Shown here in pieces: positions 41,169 to 48,025 of a stretch of 64,000 bases of DNA. A program made the translations under genes and the position numbers. The DNA comes from Streptomyces aculeolatus (GTDB lineage: Bacteria; Actinomycetota; Actinomycetes; Streptomycetales; Streptomycetaceae), in contig NZ_JAINRD010000021.1 in assembly GCF_020400605.1 (NCBI RefSeq), positions 1 through 64,000 on the forward strand. Reading direction: 5' to 3'. The notes beneath the pieces were generated by a model, which did not search any database, was not told the origin of the DNA, and saw nothing but the letters and a program-made list of their open reading frames with translations. Numbering within the stretch: position 1 is the first letter of the stretch; every line of letters starts with the position of its first letter.

Positions 41169-42698
41169 ATGGCAGACGACTACCTCGTGCGCATCGGCAG
41201 ACTCATCCGTGACGCCCGGCAGCACGGGGGATGGTCGCAGAGTCAGCTCGCCGCCGCGCTGGGCACCAGTCAGAGCGCCGTCAACCGCATCGAGCGCGGC
41301 CACCAGAACATCAGCCTGGAGATGATCGCGCGGATCGGCGAGGCCCTCGACAGCGAGATCGTCGCCCTGGGCACCGCGGGCCCGATGCATCTGCGGGTCA
41401 GCGGAGGCCGCCGGCTCTCCGGCGCCATCGACGTGAAGACCAGCAAGAACGCCTGCGTCGCCCTGCTGTGCGCCACCCTGCTGAACTCCGGGCGCACGGT
41501 GCTGCGCCGGGTGGCGCGGATCGAGGAGGTCTTCCGCATCCTGGAGGTGCTGGGCAGCATCGGGGTGCGGACGCGCTGGATCAACGACGGCGCCGACCTG
41601 GAGGTCGTACCGCCGGCCGAGCTGGACCTCGACTCCATGGACAACGACGCGGCGCGCCGCACCCGCAGCGTGATCATGTTCCTCGGCCCGCTGCTGCACC
41701 GCGCCGAGCGCTTCCGGCTCCCGTACGCGGGCGGCTGCGACCTCGGCACCAGGACCGTGCAGCCGCACATGGCCGTGCTGCGCCGCTTCGGCCTCGACGT
41801 GACGGCGACCGAGGGCGTCTACCACTGCGAGGTCGTCCCGGGCATCGCCCCCGACCGGGCCATCGTGCTGACCGAGCGCGGCGACACCGTGACCGAGAAC
41901 GCGCTGCTGGCCGCCGCCCGGCACGACGGCGTGACCCTGATCCGCAACGCCAGCTCCAACTACATGGTCCAGGACCTGTGCTTCTTCCTGGAGCACCTGG
42001 GCGTGTGCGTGGACGGCGTGGGCACCACCACGCTGCGCGTGCACGGCGTGCCGCACATCGACCGCGACGTCGACTTCTCCCCGTCCGAGGACCCGGTGGA
42101 GGCGATGAGCCTGCTGGCGGCGGCGGTCGTCACGTCGTCGGAGCTGACGGTGCGCCGGGCGCCGGTGGAGTTCCTGGAGGTCGAGCTGTCGGTGCTGGAG
42201 GAGATGGGCCTCGACCTCGACCGCACCCCGGAGTACGCCGCCGACAACGGCCGTACGCGGCTGGTCGATCTGACCGTGCGCCCGTCGAAGCTCCAGGCCC
42301 CGATCGACAAGATCCACCCGATGCCGTTCCCCGGCCTCAACATCGACAACGTCCCGTTCTTCGCGGCCATCTCCGCCTCCGCCCAGGGCTCGACTCTCAT
42401 CCACGACTGGGTCTACGACAACCGCGCCATCTACCTGACGGAGCTGACCCGCCTGGGCGCCGCCGTCAAACTCCTCGACCCGCACCGCGTCCTGGTGGAG
42501 GGCCCGACGCGGTGGCGCGAAACGGAGATGATGTGCCCGCCGGCGCTGCGCCCCGCGGTGGTGGTGCTGCTGGGCATGATGGCCGCGGAAGGCACGTCGG
42601 TGCTGCGCAACGTCTACGTCATCAACCGGGGCTACGAGTCGCTGGCCGACCGCCTCAACTCGGTGGGCGCCCGCATCGAGACGTTCCGCGACATCTGA
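41169..42698 (+). CDS. XRE HTH domain fused to a MurA-like enolpyruvyl transferase
   Basis: 509 residues. Residues 6-67 are an XRE HTH: GGWSQSQLAAALGTSQSAVN and RIERGHQNISLEMIARIGEA. From ~75 the rest is a complete EPSP-synthase-fold MurA: Lys93-Asn94 (SKNACVALL), the PEP/fosfomycin Cys190 in GGCDLGTRTVQPH, Asp in LNIDNVPFF and Arg in VYDNR. MurA makes UDP-GlcNAc-enolpyruvate, the first committed step to peptidoglycan. With a DNA-binding domain fused, it might act as a cell-wall-precursor-sensing regulator; that is inference. The loop reads CDLGTRT instead of CxxGxRP. Confidence 0.92.
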   Translation: MADDYLVRIGRLIRDARQHGGWSQSQLAAALGTSQSAVNRIERGHQNISLEMIARIGEALDSEIVALGTAGPMHLRVSGGRRLSGAIDVKTSKNACVALLCATLLNSGRTVLRRVARIEEVFRILEVLGSIGVRTRWINDGADLEVVPPAELDLDSMDNDAARRTRSVIMFLGPLLHRAERFRLPYAGGCDLGTRTVQPHMAVLRRFGLDVTATEGVYHCEVVPGIAPDRAIVLTERGDTVTENALLAAARHDGVTLIRNASSNYMVQDLCFFLEHLGVCVDGVGTTTLRVHGVPHIDRDVDFSPSEDPVEAMSLLAAAVVTSSELTVRRAPVEFLEVELSVLEEMGLDLDRTPEYAADNGRTRLVDLTVRPSKLQAPIDKIHPMPFPGLNIDNVPFFAAISASAQGSTLIHDWVYDNRAIYLTELTRLGAAVKLLDPHRVLVEGPTRWRETEMMCPPALRPAVVVLLGMMAAEGTSVLRNVYVINRGYESLADRLNSVGARIETFRDI

Positions 42699-42706
42699 CC
42701 GGCGGG

Positions 42707-42740
42707 GTGTCGTGCCCCTTGGCGGCAAGGGACACGACAC
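42707..42740 (+). terminator. Terminator after the HTH-MurA gene
   Basis: GTGTCGTG(C)CCCTTG and CAAGGG(A)CACGACAC pair as a 15-bp stem around GCGG, eight bases past the stop. It marks the boundary to the lower-GC block that follows. Confidence 0.88.
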
Positions 42741-43205
42741 CTCTAAATGCCCGACGAGCTGTGGTTATACCCTTTCTCGACCTTCCGTTGATCACCGCTA
42801 CTTTTCATCATCTTGTGCAACGCGTGCGCAAGATGATCTTGAATGGGTGACGATGCGTCAGACATGCTTGAACGCCCGTCATCCTTTACGGAGAGTGCTC
42901 ACCAGAGGGGCCTCGCCATGCCCGCAACGACGCCGCCACTGACGTCCCTTAAATTCGGAGTTCAGCCCCCGCCGCGCACGCGCATCACACGGCTACGGCC
43001 AGTTCCGGCCCGGCCCCCCACACGTACCGGCACTCCTTCGGTCATCCGGCTGCCCCCACGTCCGGTGCGGTGGTTTGCCGACCGCGGCGCTCGCCGCATA
43101 CGCAGCAGCCCTGTTCAGTAGCGCGTCAGGTGAGCAGTGAGATGTGTGTTGTTGTCGTCGAACCCAACCAACAAGGTGGTCAGGATGGGGACGAGGACCC
43201 GGTAG
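42741..43205. other. Lower-GC intergenic region with a 12-bp inverted repeat
   Basis: No convincing gene is visible. ATCATCTTGTGC (42807-42818) and GCGCAAGATGAT (42826-42837) form an inverted repeat with one mismatch (a G-U pair in RNA) and a seven-base spacer. An in-frame TAG at 43203 closes the frame of the following nuclease gene. Confidence 0.5.
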
Positions 43206-43292
43206 CAGCACGGAGATCGGCGGGACGGGCTTCGGCATGGCGAATCCTTCAAGCTGACGCCCACCCTTGTTCGTAGGCGTCTCGCTGGTCAC

Positions 43293-43994
43293 GTGCCGAA
43301 GGAGATCCGCGAGTACTGGGTCGAGGTAGATGGCGTGCATTGGCCGGTCAAGCAGGTCATCTCCCTTGCGACAGGTGCCAAACGCAGCCGGTTTCAGTCG
43401 CATGCCTCTCGGCGGTGGCTGCAGAACCTCGGGTTCTTGATAGGTGCCGGATCCTCGGCCACCGAGAGCGGCTCAATCCCGCGGCTGACCGGCGCGTCTC
43501 GTCGTGGGCCTTTCGACGAGTCCCAGCTCAAGGAACTGGAGGCACTCGACGTCCGCGTTGCGTTCTCGTGGCTGAGCGCCGGCCCGATCACGCTGGACGA
43601 AGCCGGTCTGCCGAGGTTTCCCGGACTCCCGCGAGCGCCAGGACTTTACCGCTACGATTTCGGTGTGGGCGACGACGGCATCCGTGTGCTCTACATCGGG
43701 GAGTCCGTGGAGCTGGCCAGGCGAGCCAGCAACTACCGCAACGCCAAGACGGATCGCTCTAGTCAGCGCACCAGCCGCCGCATCCACAAGGAGATCGTCG
43801 GCCACTTGGAGTCCGGTGGTTCGATCGCATTCGCCATCGCAACGTCAGTCCGCTGGGGTGACGATGTCGAGCTGGACCTGCGGCTCAAGTCCGCCCGTCG
43901 CCTTGCCGAGAACGCTGCGGTGCTCCTCGCGCAGTCGCAGTCCAGGATCCGCGCGCTCAACATCGACGCGGAGCTGGGAGAGGGCAGCGAGTGA
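43293..43994 (+). CDS. GIY-YIG nuclease-family protein
   Basis: 233 residues from GTG 43293. The N-terminal part (EYWVEVDGVHWPVKQVISLA, RSRFQSHASRRWLQNLGF) is a separate small domain, plausibly DNA-binding. The GIY-YIG domain starts at ~116: GLY-x13-YIG (PGLYRYDFGV and VLYIGESVELARRASNY) with the conserved Arg following and a Lys/Arg-rich helix after. The frame is open upstream to 43206 and gives a protein-like GESFKLTPTLVRRRLAG, so the true start may be earlier and non-standard. GTGA overlaps the PD-(D/E)XK gene: one operon. A role in restriction of foreign DNA is inferred. Confidence 0.82.
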   Translation: MPKEIREYWVEVDGVHWPVKQVISLATGAKRSRFQSHASRRWLQNLGFLIGAGSSATESGSIPRLTGASRRGPFDESQLKELEALDVRVAFSWLSAGPITLDEAGLPRFPGLPRAPGLYRYDFGVGDDGIRVLYIGESVELARRASNYRNAKTDRSSQRTSRRIHKEIVGHLESGGSIAFAIATSVRWGDDVELDLRLKSARRLAENAAVLLAQSQSRIRALNIDAELGEGSE

Positions 43995-45118
43995 GCGGCC
44001 TTCCGGACCTTCGCTTCCTGCTCTCGATCAACAGCGAGAACGCGTGGAGCGATCTGCTCGCCACCCTCATGAATGCCGACCAGGCGATCACCCGCTCCGT
44101 CCTCGGCATCGACGCTGTTGGCCCGCTCCAGATCCGTCGGGAGGTCTCGAAGTCGCGGGGCCGGAAGGCATCGGATCGCCCCGACCTTGTGGTGGAGGCG
44201 AACGGTAAGGTTGTCGCTGTCGTCGAGGTGAAGCTGCTTGCCGGCCTCGGAATTGAACAGTTGGAGCGGTACTACAGATACGTCGCCGAGGAGGACCGAG
44301 ACGACTGCCGGTTCGTGGCGGTCTCGCTTCAGCCCATCCGTCTCGACACCACCCATGCCCAGGACTGGCAGAACCTCACCTGGGAGGAGCTCATCGCTCC
44401 CTTCGCCTCGTCCCCGGTACCGTGGGCCGCGACGACCGCTACAGCCTGGACGAGCCACATCGAGTCCCAGGTGCCGGAGGTGGATGGCTACACAATCTGG
44501 AATCAGATCGACGGTATCGACCTGTACCTCGCCCTCCGGCTTCGTGCTGCCTATATGTACGACAACGTCGCCTTGCCCGGCGGCTCATCGAAGGCCATCC
44601 GGGAGATCGGCTCCGGTGGCCTGTACGTCGCGATCGTGGACGCCCCGATTCCGGGCAGCGGCTACACCGTCCGTTGGGACGCCACCGAGAGCTTGCCGAC
44701 TCAGGAGGTTGGCAAGCTCGTCGACAGCAGCGGGCTTCGCGGGGTCGACTTCCGCTTCTTCCTCGTGCAGCAGCGAGTCACCTCCTCCAAGGCCTTCGAC
44801 TGGGATCACCTGGCGCTGCTCTGGCAGGAATACCTCGCCCAAGAGGACTGGATTCCGTGGAGACCCCATCCGCCGCGCAAGACCTTGCAGTGGGAGAAGG
44901 ATGGCGTGGCTAGACTCAAGGCGCTCGGCGCTCCAGCGTTCCTCGGCGCTGGCTACGGCGAGAAGCAGGCCAAGCTCAGCGGTGAAGTCGAGTTCGGCGC
45001 GCGCTTCGTGCTGCCGCCCTCAACCACACTCAAGGAAGCCACCGAGGTGCTCAGCAGGGTGGCTGTGATCGGGTCCCGGATGGCGAAGCACGCGACTCAG
45101 CCGCAAGGGAGACTGTGA
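43991..45118 (+). CDS. PD-(D/E)XK-type nuclease-like protein
   Basis: 375 residues. The nuclease core is near the N-terminus: RPDLVVEANGKVVAVVEVKL, with Asp65, Glu79 and Lys81 forming the PD...ExK motif, then a Gln in GIEQLERYYRY. The rest has no recognised domain, but the middle (YTIWNQIDGIDLYLALRLRA) and end appear folded. It resembles PDDEXK_4-type proteins found with restriction or phage defence genes. Start GTG 43991 overlaps the GIY-YIG stop by four bases. Moderately lower GC than the core genome. Confidence 0.82.
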   Translation: MSGLPDLRFLLSINSENAWSDLLATLMNADQAITRSVLGIDAVGPLQIRREVSKSRGRKASDRPDLVVEANGKVVAVVEVKLLAGLGIEQLERYYRYVAEEDRDDCRFVAVSLQPIRLDTTHAQDWQNLTWEELIAPFASSPVPWAATTATAWTSHIESQVPEVDGYTIWNQIDGIDLYLALRLRAAYMYDNVALPGGSSKAIREIGSGGLYVAIVDAPIPGSGYTVRWDATESLPTQEVGKLVDSSGLRGVDFRFFLVQQRVTSSKAFDWDHLALLWQEYLAQEDWIPWRPHPPRKTLQWEKDGVARLKALGAPAFLGAGYGEKQAKLSGEVEFGARFVLPPSTTLKEATEVLSRVAVIGSRMAKHATQPQGRL

Positions 45119-45171
45119 TCGCATTGATCGACGGAGAATCTGACAGCGGCGATGCAGGGGTGGACGGATAG

Positions 45172-45369
45172 ATGATGGGTGACTTTGGACCCGACCGCTT
45201 GCGGCAGCTCTTCGGCGACCCGAACGAGAACGGGGTCTACCTGGTCGGCGTCGTGGAGTTCTCGAACGATGCGAGCGAGGACCAGTGGTCGTACGTCGGG
45301 AACATTCAGATGGGGACCTGGAGTCAGTTGCCAGCAGGCTCGGCTATGAGCGGCGTGACATCAAGATAG
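45172..45369 (+). pseudogene. N-terminal part of a frameshifted accessory gene
   Basis: 65 residues (MMGDFGPDRLRQLFGDPNEN then GVYLVGVVEFSND and WSYVGNIQMGTW). The coding pattern leaves this frame around 45320 and continues one phase back (see 45285-45827). Alone it stops at 45369 within a sequence that reads well in the next frame. Function unknown. Lies 54 bases after the PD-(D/E)XK stop, so it may be part of the same operon. Confidence 0.5.
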
Positions 45370-45827
45370 CGGAGCCCTACCGAGAGCCTGGCCGTGGGGT
45401 GCTGCCGGACGGAACAGAGCTGGCAGTCACCTCGACCACCGTGCCGGGGAGCGCATCCTGGCATCGAAGTAGCCGAGAGCCAACGCCCGAGGAACGGCTC
45501 CGGTGGGCAGGGCATCCAGTGCCGCCGCCACCTCCGCCCGAGCCGGTGCCGGTCGGTCCCAACATGGAGACGGCGAGGCCTCGGATCGAGGAGCACCAGG
45601 GCGAGGTCTTCTACACGAAGACCGGCAAGCCCTTCACCTACCGGACCAACCACTACACCCTGGTCATCGTCGAGAGCCGGCGCAACGTGCAGTGGCACGA
45701 GATCAGGTCAGCGCTGGAGGCATGGCCGATCGCGGGGCCGTCGGAGATTCCACGATGCCCCGAACGTTCTGGGCGGTACGTCTACGGGATCGTGTCCGAC
45801 GAGCGGATCCGGCAAGGGGACTGGTGA
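45285..45827 (+). CDS. C-terminal part of the frameshifted accessory gene
   Basis: As an ORF, 180 residues; protein-like from about SRLGYERRDIKIAEPYREPG on. A Pro-rich stretch (VPPPPPPEPVPVGP) separates an N-terminal piece from EVFYTKTGKPFTYRTNHYTL and WHEIRSALEAWPI. Joined to the previous ORF by a -1 shift near 45320 it makes a protein of about 215 residues. Either the gene is broken, there is a sequence error, or translation shifts frame. No family recognised. Confidence 0.5.
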   Translation: MVVRREHSDGDLESVASRLGYERRDIKIAEPYREPGRGVLPDGTELAVTSTTVPGSASWHRSSREPTPEERLRWAGHPVPPPPPPEPVPVGPNMETARPRIEEHQGEVFYTKTGKPFTYRTNHYTLVIVESRRNVQWHEIRSALEAWPIAGPSEIPRCPERSGRYVYGIVSDERIRQGDW

Positions 45828-45982
45828 CAACCTTGGACCTGCGGCTCTGTGGCGGCTGATGCGATGCTCGCCGAACCTGCCAAATCGTCGGACGCTGCAG
45901 CTACGGTCAGGAGTGAGGTTCTACTACCGCGACTTCCTCGCCGACCGAGCGCCGAGGAGGACCCGAGCACTGACGAGGACGC

Positions 45983-46783
45983 ATGGCCGAGGACCAGGAG
46001 TACGACGAGGTCAACGCAGTTGTTCGTATCCCCAAGGGCGAGCGCCTCGCCGACTCGCGGAAGAGCGAAGGCTGGAGTCGTGGGTTCACTCCCAAGACGA
46101 GTGGCAAGGGGCCGGAGCACGTCGAGATCCGCCTGAAGGCCGAAAAGGAGTCAGGTTCCACAGACAAACCCGAGATCGTCTACGTCACCGAGTACGTGGA
46201 GAATCAGCGTCCTCAGCTCACCCCCGGCCAACAGGCCGTGGCTGTCATCGCGAACCAGATCATCGGTGCTCTCGTAGAAATCGCAAAACCTCGCGTTGCC
46301 CACTGGTGGCATACCCAGGCCGTGCCGGTCCTCGTTGCCAAGGGCGAAGCCTTGGTGCTGAAGCAGCAGGCCCGCAGAGCCCAGAAGAAGGCCTTGCGGG
46401 CCGGGACCACGACGGCACCTCCCGTTGCCGTCCCGGGGGTCGAGGCTGACGCGCCTTCCCAAGATCTGACCACCGCGCCCAGCGACCCGAAGGTCACTGT
46501 GACGAGCGAGCAGTTCCAGCGGATGTTCATGACTTGGCTCGCTCGTGAGGACGCCCAGCAGGCACTCTGGAGCCTCATCGTGAATGCCGAGGTCGAGGAT
46601 GGCGGTGCTGCCACCCTGGCATGGCAGCAGGAACTGAAAGAGCTTTCGACTGAGCAGCGAACTGAGCGGGTCATGGAGTTCCTAGCTACCAACCCCTCGA
46701 TTCTGGAGGACTTCGCTCGTCAGCTCATGGGCAGCATGGCCCTGGGGCTCTGCGAGACGACTCTCAGGCGCGACCGAGCGTAG
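45983..46783 (+). CDS. Hypothetical protein of the accessory block
   Basis: 266 residues. The N-terminal ~85 are charged (MAEDQEYDEVNAVVRIPKGE; PEIVYVTEYVEN). A helical segment follows (QQAVAVIANQIIGALVEIAK), possibly membrane-associated but with Lys/Arg flanks, then KQQARRAQKKALRAG, a linker and a helical C-terminus (EQFQRMFMTWLAREDAQQAL). I recognise no family. It ends the run of co-directional genes that starts at the GIY-YIG gene and is followed by a terminator. Confidence 0.7.
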   Translation: MAEDQEYDEVNAVVRIPKGERLADSRKSEGWSRGFTPKTSGKGPEHVEIRLKAEKESGSTDKPEIVYVTEYVENQRPQLTPGQQAVAVIANQIIGALVEIAKPRVAHWWHTQAVPVLVAKGEALVLKQQARRAQKKALRAGTTTAPPVAVPGVEADAPSQDLTTAPSDPKVTVTSEQFQRMFMTWLAREDAQQALWSLIVNAEVEDGGAATLAWQQELKELSTEQRTERVMEFLATNPSILEDFARQLMGSMALGLCETTLRRDRA

Positions 46784-46818
46784 AGCCGTGCCGTTTCGGA
46801 TGGCGCATCACTAGACAT

Positions 46819-46842
46819 GGCCTCCGACCTGCGTCGGAGGCC
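46819..46842 (+). terminator. Terminator of the accessory block
   Basis: GGCCTCCGAC-CTGC-GTCGGAGGCC is a perfect 10-bp stem with a tetraloop, 36 bases past the stop of the 45983 gene. Confidence 0.85.
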
Positions 46843-46976
46843 CTATCCAAGGAAAAGCCGCTGGTGGCGTCAGGCGAGTCGGGCTGTACGCCGGGGTCTG
46901 TCGCCCGACCAAGGACAAGGGCACCGGCCAATCATGGCCGATCAGGTCGCGCGATTCACCGCTTGAGCTTCCATCC

Positions 46977-47108
46977 ATGCCTCTGCTCGGCAGTCTGGCG
47001 GACCGGGCCAAAGGACTGACCGCGGACGCCTTCGCCCCCGCTGCGGACGGCGTAAGGGACCACTCGATCAAGCGCTATATCGCCGCCATCGAGCAGAACC
47101 TCCCCTGA
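46977..47108 (+). CDS. Possible 43-residue protein
   Basis: A short frame (MPLLGSLADRAKGLTADAFA, ending DHSIKRYIAAIEQNLP) with protein-like composition, in otherwise empty DNA. The C-terminus resembles a helical end of a larger protein, so it could be a remnant. No ribosome binding site is obvious. Confidence 0.3.
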   Translation: MPLLGSLADRAKGLTADAFAPAADGVRDHSIKRYIAAIEQNLP

Positions 47109-47438
47109 CGGTTCGCCAGAACGGCCCGGCTCCGGCCGAACCGGGGCCACGCCCCAGGCCGGCGGACCGCGGCTCGGCCGCCGGTCACCTGCGGATACGC
47201 GCACCCCTGACCGCGCTCCGTCCGTTCGCCGACAGCGGCGGCCGCCCGTGACTTGCGGTCGGCCCGCGGTGCCTCCGGTTCTGGGCAACGTTCTTGACCA
47301 CGTACCCCCATCCTGCCCGTCGAGTGGGACCGGCGCGGTGCACTCGGCCGCGGCGGAAGCCGCCCGGCCGCCCCGGCCGGCGGGTAGCTTGAGTGCCCCG
47401 GGTCCCGCGACCCGGGTAAATCGGGTAAAGGGGTGGGG
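47109..47438. other. Intergenic region before the small-protein/NTPase pair
   Basis: No gene found. CCCGGGTC-CCGC-GACCCGGG (47397-47416) is a perfect 8-bp inverted repeat just upstream of the 47439 gene and may be an operator or leader hairpin. Confidence 0.45.
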
Positions 47439-47918
47439 ATGCTGGATCCGGCACTGGCCGCACTGGCGGCGGCGGGCGGGACGGCGGTGGTCCAGGCCGC
47501 GGGCACGGACGGCTGGACCGCTCTGCGGCGGGCGGTGGCAGGCTGGTTCGGCCGCGGCGACGAGGAGCGCGAACAGGCGGAGTCGGCGCGCCTGGACCGG
47601 ACCGCGGGCGAACTCGCGGCGGCCGACGCCGACGCGGTGGAGCGGGCGCGCGTCGGCCTGGAAGCGGCCTGGCGGACCCGCATCGAGATCCTGCTGGAGA
47701 GCCTGGACGAGGCCGAGCGCGCCGTCGCCGCCGACCAGTTGCGCGAGCTGGTCGCCCCGTACGCCCGCGCCGCGGGCGCGTCCGCGGGCGACGGCGGGGT
47801 GGCCGTCGGCGGGGACGTGGAGATCCGGGCCGACGGCGGTTCCGCGGCCGCCTGGCACATGGGCAGCGTCAACGTGGGCGTACCGGACCCTCCCCCGCCG
47901 GGAGCGCCCCAGGGCTGA
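47439..47918 (+). CDS. Small helical protein paired with a P-loop NTPase
   Basis: 159 residues. The N-terminal half (DPALAALAAAGGTAVVQAAG, DGWTALRRAVAGWFGRGDEE) and the helix ERARVGLEAAWRTRIEILLE are seen in Streptomyces proteins encoded next to large NTPase/TPR proteins. The C-terminus is a beta-rich tail (GGVAVGGDVEIRADGGSAAA, WHMGSVNVG) ending in Pro. No enzyme motif. ATG at 47439 follows AAAGGGG. It touches the frame of the next gene (CTGA at 47915), so the two are probably co-translated. Confidence 0.75.
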   Translation: MLDPALAALAAAGGTAVVQAAGTDGWTALRRAVAGWFGRGDEEREQAESARLDRTAGELAAADADAVERARVGLEAAWRTRIEILLESLDEAERAVAADQLRELVAPYARAAGASAGDGGVAVGGDVEIRADGGSAAAWHMGSVNVGVPDPPPPGAPQG

Positions 47919-48025
47919 GCGCTCCCGGCGCCACCGCGGCCCCCGCCCACTCGATCCAGGCCACCCACGGCGCGATCGCCGCCGGCACCGTCGAGAACCT
48001 GCACCAGCACTTCCCCGGGACGCGG

